From positions 434,001 through 498,000 of the forward strand of contig JAXLUK010000001.1 in NCBI GenBank assembly GCA_046329555.1: a stretch of DNA of 64,000 nt. Reading direction: 5' to 3'. This DNA comes from UBA1941 sp046329555 (GTDB lineage Bacteria; Bacteroidota; Bacteroidia; Chitinophagales; LD1). How positions within the stretch are numbered: position 1 is the stretch's first letter; every line of letters starts with the position of its first letter. The notes under the pieces were generated by a model. The model was not told where the DNA came from. It worked only from the letters and a program-made list of their open reading frames with translations, and made no database searches. Below, piece after piece: positions 26,693 through 35,900 of the stretch. Both the position numbers and the translations under genes were made by a program.

Positions 26693-27400
26693 TCAAGCCA
26701 ATTCCATCAATCCCATCAGGGACTCAAACAGCAAGCGGCCGTCTTCATTACCCAAAGCGCGCTCTGCCGCACGCTCGGGATGCGGCATCATCCCGAAAAC
26801 ATTTCTACCGGCATTACAGATGCCGGCAATATTACCCTCCGAACCATTGGGGTTTGCGCTTTCCGTAATTCTACCATTTTCATCACAGTAACGGAACAAA
26901 ATCTGGTCGTTTCTTTCTATTTCCGCCAATGTCTTCTCATCGGCAAAATACCGTCCGTCGCCATGTGCGATGGGAATTTTGAGGATACGGCCCTTTGGAA
27001 TGCTGCGGGTAAGATCGGTATAGTAGCTAACCGGTTGAAGCCAAACATTCTTGCAAGAATACTTCATAGCGGTATTTCGCAACAATGCACCTGGCAACAA
27101 ACCTGCTTCGCACAAAATTTGGAAACCATTGCAGATACCTAAAACCTTCCCGCCTTCTTCTGCAAATTTTACAACAGCATCCATCACTGGCGAAAACCGC
27201 GCAATAGCACCCGTGCGCAGGTAATCGCCATAACTAAAACCGCCTGGCAATACAATAATATCCTGACGAGGTGATAAATCACCCAGACGGGTTTCTTTAT
27301 GAAAAATAGTAGTGGTAGGAATGCCCATCACCTGATGTAGCACATGCACCATATCACGATCGCAATTCGATCCCGGAAAAACCACCACTCCTGCTTTCAT
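26693..27400 (-). CDS. purQ: Phosphoribosylformylglycinamidine synthase subunit PurQ
   Basis: 235 residues. Class I glutamine amidotransferase: oxyanion block LPGGFSYGDYLR, nucleophile Cys90 in GICNGFQIL, and the His-Glu of MMPHPERAAE. It supplies ammonia to PurL in the fourth step of purine synthesis. This implies that the organism has the split PurLQS form rather than a single long PurL. It starts 4 bp after the upstream membrane-protein stop, so it is part of a three-gene operon. Confidence 0.95.
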   Translation of the reverse strand: MKAGVVVFPGSNCDRDMVHVLHQVMGIPTTTIFHKETRLGDLSPRQDIIVLPGGFSYGDYLRTGAIARFSPVMDAVVKFAEEGGKVLGICNGFQILCEAGLLPGALLRNTAMKYSCKNVWLQPVSYYTDLTRSIPKGRILKIPIAHGDGRYFADEKTLAEIERNDQILFRYCDENGRITESANPNGSEGNIAGICNAGRNVFGMMPHPERAAERALGNEDGRLLFESLMGLMELA

Positions 27401-27404
27401 AACT

Positions 27405-28418
27405 TTATTGTTTCTGAATGAATAAAACTGCAGCCCACTGTAAACCGGGCGCGCTCAAAAATAGTACTACAAATGTAATATCCAGAAATAAGCTGTCACG
27501 ACTTTCCACAAAAAGCAAACTCCACAAAAAACCTAATGGCAGGGTGAGCAATACCAAATGACTATAATCAAAGCGCATGGCCAGCACCGCGCCAATTATT
27601 ATGGCTAATGACGTAATGGTGATGTAGCCGGTGTATTTCCTGGTTTGGATAGAACTGGAATACAATACGCCCTGCACTAAAACAATAGCTGCCAGCAACA
27701 GCAAGCCTAACCAAACCAGACGGGCGATATCCATAGCTTGCATCATTCCAAATTCAAAACTATGCCCGTTCAGAAAGTTCAACATAGCCAACACCAATGC
27801 CCCGGGCCGGTTTTGGCCATAGTAATAACAGAATACGCAAAACAAAGCCGTTAAAAATCCCGATAAAACCAACCACAAATCGCGAAATGAAAAGGGTCGC
27901 ATAGTATAAATGCCAATCAGCGCCAAAGGAACATACACTATAGAAGGAAAGTAGAATAAGGTAGATAACATGGATAGCAAGCCGGTATCGAAAATATCGC
28001 CAAGGTGTTTTTCCGGCCTTGTGAGCCGAAACACCTTGGAACTAATTCGGAACAGAAAATACAGCGCAATTTGCGCGGGTGAAAAAATCAAAAATTCATT
28101 GAAGAACCCTGCAAAAACCAGAAATAGAATTCCGGGAAGGTAGGTGCGCTTCGTAGCTACTTTGTTTTCGTTAACCAATTGGTTCAACATTAACGAAAGT
28201 AACATAGAAACCACAGCGCCAACGGCCACGAAAGCAGCATCCGGCAAGATTGGCCTGAGCCAACTAAAAGTTAGCGCTGCCAATGGCTCGTGATGAAGCC
28301 AAAGGCGGTCAACGTCAACTGGCGCTACTACAAAAATCAAGCGAGTCAGTAGCACTAACAACACATTCAGGGCAAGGAGAATGGGCGAATTGGATTTCAG
28401 AAAACGCAGGATGCCCAT
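27405..28418 (-). CDS. Polytopic membrane protein, DUF6427-like
   Basis: 337 residues with about ten hydrophobic helices and short loops. It resembles the Bacteroidota-specific DUF6427 family in size, opening (FLKSNSPILLALNVLLVLLT) and position beside a nucleotide-metabolism gene. No catalytic motif is visible and no function is known. Its ATG overlaps the preceding stop by one base (TAATG) and it lies 4 bp before purQ, so all three are co-translated. Confidence 0.6.
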   Translation of the reverse strand: MGILRFLKSNSPILLALNVLLVLLTRLIFVVAPVDVDRLWLHHEPLAALTFSWLRPILPDAAFVAVGAVVSMLLSLMLNQLVNENKVATKRTYLPGILFLVFAGFFNEFLIFSPAQIALYFLFRISSKVFRLTRPEKHLGDIFDTGLLSMLSTLFYFPSIVYVPLALIGIYTMRPFSFRDLWLVLSGFLTALFCVFCYYYGQNRPGALVLAMLNFLNGHSFEFGMMQAMDIARLVWLGLLLLAAIVLVQGVLYSSSIQTRKYTGYITITSLAIIIGAVLAMRFDYSHLVLLTLPLGFLWSLLFVESRDSLFLDITFVVLFLSAPGLQWAAVLFIQKQ

Positions 28419-29878
28419 TAAAAACTGATTTTCACCAACCTGAAATTTGTTCCCTTCATGCTGGGCATCAGCACTTCATCAGGCGCCACCTGCCGCAATT
28501 GGCGCGGTATCACAAACAAGTCTTTATCATCCTGATTAAAAAGATTGTTACGGGTAGATTCCCCCTTGCTGTTCAACACATATTCGTTCACCGAGCCACT
28601 GCTTCCAATTTCATCCATAAAAACAAAATGCAACCGATCTTTCTGATTCATCACGCCGAAAGAAGAGTTAAAACCATTATCATCTTCACTGCTTTGCTTC
28701 TTACGCATTACTTGCGACCATTCTAGCTGACCATCGGGCAATAACGAGAAGGCGATGATATCATTAAAGGTATAGGTATTAATAGTTCGGTAAGAATTAT
28801 AGGGAGTCATCATGCTGGGCGCCATAGTCATTACTTCGCGGCGATCTTTAATGAACGACTCTGCAGCAATTAAAGCCCCCCCATCCATTCGCGGTATCAT
28901 TTTTTTAACCTGAAAGGTGTACAGCCGATTATTCATAGCAGAGGGTTCACGGCCCGTTAACTCGCGGATGAACGACGCCTGAAACGGTGCATAAACACTG
29001 TGTTTCACTTGACCATTGCGAGCGTCCAGTTGCTGATAAAAAACGCCGGTAGCAGCTGGGTCGGAAGCCGCGCCGGTTTCATCATAAAATCCGGAAAACA
29101 GTAACGAACCGTTTACATTGTCAATATCAAATGCCGGCTCTCCAAAAATTTCTTTCTCCACTTTCATATTGAAAGTGAGTTGGGTACCATCATACCGATC
29201 AATTCGTACTACATGGAATGCATCGCCATAGGTACGATCTTTGCCATTCGGTTCAGCAGCAAAAATTAAATAACCATTACCGCTGTTATCTACCAAAGCC
29301 ATGGCATATTCCATGTCGCGTTCCGGCCGGTTCACTGCAATTAGTACCCTATAGAGTACATTCAATCCCCGATCCATGCAGGTGAGCTGCATCTTCTCAA
29401 TCATGCCGCCGCGGAATACAGGATAGTAAAACAATATGTAGTTCTGATCTAAGGATAACTTGAAATGAAGATTGGCATTCACCAATTCCGGACGATCGTA
29501 AAAAGAATCAATGAGCAACGGCTTACCTGCCTCTACAAATTTTCCGTTGACTGGTTGCGCCAGCAATTGTGTTTGCCTGCGGTCACCATCTAAAAACAAA
29601 ACAGAAGCGCCGGATTTATTCAGCAGGATATGCTGAATTTCCCCTTCCATTCCTTTGTAATCAATATTCTTGGCAGTGACTAAGCGCATTTCCGGAGAAT
29701 ATACTTGTATCATTTCTCCATCGCCGGAAAAGCGTACCACATAACCATCTTGATTCTTACCAATGATGCGCACCTTCTGCACTTTGGTAGAAAGTCGAGT
29801 TGGCGGGGAAACATCCACCACCTGTACTGCCCCTGCAATGGCGCACATCATTGCGCATAAGATCATGCTGAAACGCAT
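28418..29878 (-). CDS. Secreted protein of unknown function
   Basis: 486 residues with a signal peptide (MILCAMMCAIAGAVQV). The rest consists of repeated strand-turn-strand segments such as IQHILLNKSGASVLFLDGDRR and LVDNSGNGYLIFAAEPNG, which suggest a beta-propeller. There is no recognised family, only resemblance to uncharacterised Bacteroidota proteins. First gene of the operon with the DUF6427-like protein and purQ. Confidence 0.6.
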   Translation of the reverse strand: MRFSMILCAMMCAIAGAVQVVDVSPPTRLSTKVQKVRIIGKNQDGYVVRFSGDGEMIQVYSPEMRLVTAKNIDYKGMEGEIQHILLNKSGASVLFLDGDRRQTQLLAQPVNGKFVEAGKPLLIDSFYDRPELVNANLHFKLSLDQNYILFYYPVFRGGMIEKMQLTCMDRGLNVLYRVLIAVNRPERDMEYAMALVDNSGNGYLIFAAEPNGKDRTYGDAFHVVRIDRYDGTQLTFNMKVEKEIFGEPAFDIDNVNGSLLFSGFYDETGAASDPAATGVFYQQLDARNGQVKHSVYAPFQASFIRELTGREPSAMNNRLYTFQVKKMIPRMDGGALIAAESFIKDRREVMTMAPSMMTPYNSYRTINTYTFNDIIAFSLLPDGQLEWSQVMRKKQSSEDDNGFNSSFGVMNQKDRLHFVFMDEIGSSGSVNEYVLNSKGESTRNNLFNQDDKDLFVIPRQLRQVAPDEVLMPSMKGTNFRLVKISF

Positions 29879-29949
29879 GCAGCGAATCTAAGGAAACAAC
29901 GGCACTTGCCGGCTTTCTTTATTTATTAAATCTGAAAAACAAAGAGCTA

Positions 29950-31320
29950 TTAGGGCTCATGTGCTATGTCCTTAATAGCTTGTGCGTAATCGAAGCGCTC
30001 TAACAAACCAGTGTCATATTTTCCACTGCGAAAAGCTTCATTCTGCATCAGCGCAATATGGAAAGGAATGGTTGTCTTCACGCCTTCAATAACAAACTCC
30101 TTCATAGCGCGTTCCATCTTCACAATGGCTTCAATTCTCGATTTAGCGCGGCAAATCACTTTGGCCAGCAACGAATCATAGTAAGGCGGAATGGTGTAGC
30201 CTGCGTAAATATGGGTATCTACGCGAACACCATACCCCTTTGGTGTATGCAATGCGGTAATTCGGCCCGGGCTAGGTGCAAAATTGTTCAATGGGTCTTC
30301 AGCGTTTACACGACATTCTATAGCATGCATCTTCTCAGGAAAATACAAACGTCCGGAAATAGGTGTACCGGCTGCAATCAGGATTTGTTCCTTGATTAAA
30401 TCAAAGTCCATCACTTCTTCTGTTACCGGATGTTCCACCTGAATACGGGTATTCATTTCCATGAAGTAGAAATTCTGATGTTTATCAACCAGAAACTCAA
30501 TGGTACCCACACCTTCATACTTAATGGCCTCACAGGCGCGCACCGCGGCTTCACCCATCTTTTCACGCACATCCGCGCTGATAAAAGGAGAAGGTGCTTC
30601 TTCTACTAATTTTTGGTGCCGGCGCTGAACCGAGCAATCGCGCTCGCTCAAATGCGTTGCCCTTCCTTGCTGATCACCGGCCACCTGAATCTCGATATGG
30701 TGCGGTTCTTCGATGAACTTTTCCATGTACACCCCATCGTTGTTAAACGACGCACCTGCTTCAGCACGTGCCGTGGTGTAGGCTTTCTCAATTTCCTTTT
30801 CGTTCCACACGATGCGCATCCCCTTTCCGCCACCGCCCGCTGTTGCCTTGATAATAACCGGATACCCGATTTTCGATGCAATTTTTTTTGCTTCCTGCAC
30901 ATCAGCTACCAAACCACCAGAGCCGGGAATACAAGGAACACCTGAATTAATCATGGTTTCCTTGGCTGTGATTTTATCGCCCATTGCCCGGATTTGTGAA
31001 CCCAGCGGACCGATAAACTTCACATTATACTTCGTACATAAATCAGCGAACTCCGCATTTTCCGCCAGAAATCCGTAACCCGGATGAACGGCATCTGCAC
31101 CCGTCAATTCAACGGCCGCAATGAGATTTTGCATGTTGAGATAACTCTCTTTACCGCGAGGCGGACCAATACACACCGCCTCATCAGCAAAGCGCACATG
31201 CAGGCTGTCGCGGTCGGCAGTAGAATAAACCGCCACTGTTTTAATACCCATTTCTTTACAGGTACGAATAATACGCAGGGCAATTTCGCCGCGGTTAGCA
31301 ATCAGTATTTTCTTAAACAT
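29950..31320 (-). CDS. accC: Acetyl-CoA carboxylase, biotin carboxylase subunit
   Basis: 456 residues. ATP-grasp enzyme with FKKILIANRGEIALRIIRTC at the start, the glycine-rich ATP loop KATAGGGGKGMRIV, SERDCSVQRRHQKLVEEAP, EMNTRIQVEHPVTEEV with the catalytic Arg/Glu, and GYTIPPYYDSLLAKVI near the end. It carboxylates biotin on AccB in the first step of fatty acid synthesis. It is 20 bp downstream of accB in the same operon. Confidence 0.96.
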   Translation of the reverse strand: MFKKILIANRGEIALRIIRTCKEMGIKTVAVYSTADRDSLHVRFADEAVCIGPPRGKESYLNMQNLIAAVELTGADAVHPGYGFLAENAEFADLCTKYNVKFIGPLGSQIRAMGDKITAKETMINSGVPCIPGSGGLVADVQEAKKIASKIGYPVIIKATAGGGGKGMRIVWNEKEIEKAYTTARAEAGASFNNDGVYMEKFIEEPHHIEIQVAGDQQGRATHLSERDCSVQRRHQKLVEEAPSPFISADVREKMGEAAVRACEAIKYEGVGTIEFLVDKHQNFYFMEMNTRIQVEHPVTEEVMDFDLIKEQILIAAGTPISGRLYFPEKMHAIECRVNAEDPLNNFAPSPGRITALHTPKGYGVRVDTHIYAGYTIPPYYDSLLAKVICRAKSRIEAIVKMERAMKEFVIEGVKTTIPFHIALMQNEAFRSGKYDTGLLERFDYAQAIKDIAHEP

Positions 31321-31340
31321 GTGGAGCAGTTTGAACCCTA

Positions 31341-31829
31341 TCAGGCTTTCTCAATCAAAAATAGCGGCTGGTCGTATTCTACCGGTGAAATATCGTCGGC
31401 CAGAATCTTCACCACTTTTCCGCTATCGCCATCGAATTCTATTTCGTTAAACAACTTCATCGCTTCGATGATGCAAAGCACATCGCCTTTCTTCACCGTA
31501 TCACCAACTTTCACAAAAACATCTTTATCGGGAGATGGCTTCCGGTAGAAGGTGCCAATCATAGGTGATTTAAAAGTATAGGTATTGGCATCAGTTGCGG
31601 TGGTGGCCGGTGTTTCGGATGTTTTAGTTTCAGTGGTTGCTGCCGGTGCCGCAACAACGGCTTGTTGTACTGGCAGCTGTGGGCTCATAAACCCTTGAAT
31701 AGGGTGTGCCACCGGTCCGGAAACACCGTTTTTAACGGTCACTTCCATGTCACCATCCTTCACTGAAAGTTCACTGATACCCGATTTGGTTACCAGTTTC
31801 ACCAATTCCTGAATTTGCTTGATATCCAT
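31341..31829 (-). CDS. accB: Acetyl-CoA carboxylase biotin carboxyl carrier protein
   Basis: 162 residues. N-terminal helix MDIKQIQELVKLVTKSGISEL, a Pro/Ala/Thr-rich linker (about residues 38-82) and a C-terminal biotinyl domain with Lys125 in IIEAMKLFNEI, the biotin attachment site. It carries the carboxyl group between AccC and the carboxyltransferase. The efp gene that often precedes accB in this phylum is absent; a PorP/SprF gene lies 77 bp downstream of its own neighbour T9SS unit instead. Confidence 0.96.
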   Translation of the reverse strand: MDIKQIQELVKLVTKSGISELSVKDGDMEVTVKNGVSGPVAHPIQGFMSPQLPVQQAVVAAPAATTETKTSETPATTATDANTYTFKSPMIGTFYRKPSPDKDVFVKVGDTVKKGDVLCIIEAMKLFNEIEFDGDSGKVVKILADDISPVEYDQPLFLIEKA

Positions 31830-31906
31830 CGTGAGTCACTTTATAGTGCGGTGAATGTAAAAAGAAATGGGAAAATGGAAAGGTTGGCTGATCCTCCGCG
31901 CTTCCG

Positions 31907-32998
31907 CTAAAATTTAGGGCAAGCCACCTTTTTATCAGTATGGCGCATTGGGAAACGACCGATATGCACCAGCGAAAACTCCAATCCGCCGTTGAATCTT
32001 CCCGGTGTTGATAATCTGGAGAAGATAATATCGTAATTCACCAGCAAACGGGTACCCTTGAATTGATAACCTACAATTGGCGACAAGGCATCTTTGACAC
32101 GGTAATAGGCGCCGGCATACAAGGTATGCGCACTTTCTCTGCGACTTTCCTCGTGAACCCGAAATGCGCCCATAGCGCCGAATACCACTTCATAAGCCTT
32201 CTTCTGATAGGTAAAGTACGCATTGGTTAAAATAGAAACGCCCCGGCTCCATTGAATTTCGGCCTTGGCAGAAGCCACATAACGGAAGCCCAACTGATTA
32301 TTTCCAGTATAGAAAGCGTCCTTGGGGCGATTAAGGTGTAACATCGAAAAAGTAGTACCCAACAACAAACGGTCACTCACCTTGGCATGAAAATTTAAAC
32401 CCGCACCCATATCAAATTGAGAGAACGTAGCTGAGGATGGGCGTTCGAAATCAGGCAATGACCGATCGAATCCTACATCAGCCACCCATTGATTATTAAA
32501 ATAGAAGGGCTCGAAATCAATCGACTTCTGCACATAATGAAATCCATATCCCAGCGACAATATAAATCGGTGGGCTTTGTCGAACGGCTGATGCCAGGCC
32601 ACGCTGCCACCGAAGCGCATATAACGTAAACGCCCGTCACCAGCCTGGTCGTTAAGGAAATTTAGTCCTAGCCCCAACCAACCCATTTTTGTTTTCCGTT
32701 CTAATACTGAAAAATCAGCGTAGGCCGCCTGTGTATGATAATTGAAGGTTTGCTGCGTGGCCCAGGGCCATTGATATTTGTAGTTGAACCCGATGCGGTA
32801 ATCACCATCGAAGTATCCTGTTGACGCCGGAGATAACGCTAGCGGATTAGTGAAGAATTGCGTAAAGTGGACATCCTGAGCCAGTGCATGACGAATCCCC
32901 AAAAGGCAAATGAATAGTATCGCCAAATAACCACGGTATTGGTGTTGCCCGCGCTTACCCGAATCATGCTTCACGGAATGTCTCCAGATACTCTTCAT
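31907..32998 (-). CDS. PorP/SprF family type IX secretion outer-membrane protein
   Basis: 363 residues. Signal-like N-terminus, then the PorP/SprF opening AQDVHFTQFFTNPLALSPASTGYFDGDYRIGFNYK and a beta-barrel of about a dozen strands. PorP/SprF proteins anchor or help export a specific large T9SS adhesin at the cell surface. The partner is the gene directly upstream: the ATG here overlaps its TGA by 4 bp, so the pair is translationally coupled. Such pairs are typical of gliding Bacteroidota and often many occur per genome. Confidence 0.9.
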   Translation of the reverse strand: MKSIWRHSVKHDSGKRGQHQYRGYLAILFICLLGIRHALAQDVHFTQFFTNPLALSPASTGYFDGDYRIGFNYKYQWPWATQQTFNYHTQAAYADFSVLERKTKMGWLGLGLNFLNDQAGDGRLRYMRFGGSVAWHQPFDKAHRFILSLGYGFHYVQKSIDFEPFYFNNQWVADVGFDRSLPDFERPSSATFSQFDMGAGLNFHAKVSDRLLLGTTFSMLHLNRPKDAFYTGNNQLGFRYVASAKAEIQWSRGVSILTNAYFTYQKKAYEVVFGAMGAFRVHEESRRESAHTLYAGAYYRVKDALSPIVGYQFKGTRLLVNYDIIFSRLSTPGRFNGGLEFSLVHIGRFPMRHTDKKVACPKF

Positions 32999-35900
32999 CG
33001 CAGCAAGGTGATATTGCCCTTTAAAGGCACATATTGTTTATTAATCAGCCAGGCATCTACCGTGTAGGTATACACTTCCATTTCCTGCGGTTCACCATGG
33101 TATGTACCATCCCATCCCTCCTTTTGGTCGGTTCCGTGATAAACCAATTGGCCCCATCGATTGTAAATTCTGAACTCCAGCTTTACAATTCCCCTTCCTT
33201 CAACATAAACCCTGTCGTTTACACCATCGCCATTGGGAGAAAAAGCGTTAGGTACGCCAAGCAAGGCCTGAAACCGAATGTATATGCTGTCGCAAAGCGT
33301 ATCGCGGCACGGTGCGCCGGCATTGTACACTTCCAAACAAACGGTGGTCCATCCAACATTGTTGTGAAAGGCATAAACGGGCGAGGTTTCATTCGTTACA
33401 AAACCATCTTCAAAGGTCCACACCGATGTATTGTAAAACTGACTTTCATTCGTGAAAACTACATCATGTTCATACCAAAACGTATCACCGGGAGTGGCGT
33501 AGGCTGCAATGGGCTGCGCATACACCGTTACCGGTTTCGTTAGCGTATCATAAACATTACAGGTACTGGTATCTACCATTTGCAATTGCACTTGATACAC
33601 CCCAAAATTCTGATACGTATGCGAAGGTGAATACAGTCCACTGCTTTGTCCGTCGCCAAAAAGCCAATTATAGGTTGCTTTAGGATTTGATTTATTTAAG
33701 AAGAAAACGGTTTGCCCGAGACATATATCTTCCAGTTCGAAATCAATGATGGAATTAGGTTTTAGTGTAACAGTTTTGGTGATGCTATCCCGGGGATGAC
33801 AGCGCGATGTATCTTCTGCCCATAGGGAAATGGTATAAGTTCCCGGCAGGTTGTAGTGTTGCGCTGAATTAGTGTCGGTGCTGGTCTGTCCGTTACCGTA
33901 ATTCCAAACGTAATGCGTAGCATTCGTGCTGGTATTGGTCAGCTTAACGTACAGATCAGAATCGCAATCATTCAGTATTTGAATAGAAAAATTGGCTCTG
34001 GTGGAATCATCGATAACTACAATCTGCGTCACGTTAGAATCGCGATTCACGCAGGCATTGCTATCGATGCTGATGCAATAAACGGGATAGGTACCCGTTG
34101 GTGAAAAAGTATGTTGAACTGGCGTACCCGACGCAGAATCACCATCCGGAAAGAACCAATAAAAATGGGTTGTCAGCAAAGGAGATACACCATACAACGT
34201 AGCCGTGAATGGCACACAACCGATAGAATCAGGCACGGAAATCCGCGTGGTTAGTGGGTTTAAGCTGATAATTACTTTGGCGGTATCGTACTGCTTGCAG
34301 ATTTTGGTAGAATCGTAAATGAAATGCGTAATCGTATCAAAAGTTGGCGCATAGTACGTATGCGTAACCGGATTGCTGGTAGACGTAAATCCATCGCCAA
34401 AATTCCAGAACTCCCATTGTTCAGTATTGTAGAAAGACTGCACCTGAACTCGAACAGAATCGCAGAAGTAAAACTGATTAGTAGTGATAAAAGATGCGTC
34501 GGCGAAGGAGTCGACAGCAATTATTCTGATGTAGGCCGTATCTTTTTTATTGCAGGATAAGGTATCGTCTAAAATCACCATTGCGGTATAATTTCCGCCG
34601 TGCAAATAAGTATGCGTCGGATTCTTCAGATTAGAAGAATCACCATCGCCGAAATACCAGGTGTAAGCGCCTGCATTCGTGTTGTTGGTAACATTTCCAA
34701 ACGAAACAGTAAGCGGAATACAGCCAATGGTGTCAACCGGCTGGAGTGCCACACGAACCACCGGTGGCACATAAACCTGTGTATTGAAGCTGGTTTGAAG
34801 ATTACATTTGGTGGTATCGGTAACCGTCAGCTTTACATTGTAGGTTCCCGGATTGGTATACGTTTTCACCACATTTCCCGCAGCGGAAGAAGTGGTTCCA
34901 TCGCCGAAATTCCACAAGTAACTGGATGTAGGATAATTGGTAACGCCAATAGCGAGTTGCTTTTGATAACAGCTCACTTGCAAATTCGGAAGGAAATTAG
35001 CGGTGAGACTATCATTGCGCACCCAAACATCAATGTATGCAGTATCGCGGTTGTTGCAAGAATTCGGGTCTACACCCACCAACATCACCTGATACACGCC
35101 CGTATCCGTGTACGTATGCACCGGATTGAATTGGTTAGAGGTAGCGCCATCACCGAAATACCAGGTAACCGAGGCTCCCGGACTAGTTGTTGCTACAAAA
35201 TTAACGGTAAGCGGAACACAACCGGTGGAGCGCGGATTCGCCTTTACCGTCACCTTGGTTCCGGAAAGGTTAAACGCAAGTTTCAAACCTAATTCGTTGC
35301 AGTTCGGACTACCGTTATTAGGCGCCCAAACACCCGGCGTAGTAGGTGTGAACGAAGATCCGCCACATCCGGCACATATCGCTTCATAGATAACGCCCCG
35401 CGGGTCAAAACGACTGGTGCCACCGTCTACATGCTCAATCCCGTTTCCACCAAAATAGCTACCATACAACAAGCTGGATGCCTGCTTCTTTAAAACAATA
35501 AAATAAAAATCAGTGCCATCTGTACTTGATTTCAATGCATCATTCGTGATGGGCATGTTAAACATCGGGTTTTGAAAATTCTGGAATGTCACATCATTCG
35601 TACCCCAGCCAGCTACATAGATATTTTTGCACGTATCTACCAAAAATGCAGTGGGCGAAACGTTGGGCGCTCCGCTGCCGTTGCCAAAAACCGTTGAGAA
35701 CACATGCGCACTTAAATCAGATCGTAGCTGTGCAATAAATTGTCCGCTGTTTGGATTACTGTAGTTGGCGTTCTGAACGGGATACGCGCCGGTAGTCTGG
35801 CCCACCACATAAACACTATCTTCATAATCTAACTTCACAAAGTACACCTGATCGTTACCGGGTGTGCCCAGATAAGTAGAACGAAGCAAATTGCCGCCAG

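Noticed and set aside
34600..35389. Long ORFs antisense to the PKD protein
   Set aside because: The PKD protein on the minus strand is clearly coding through the whole region.
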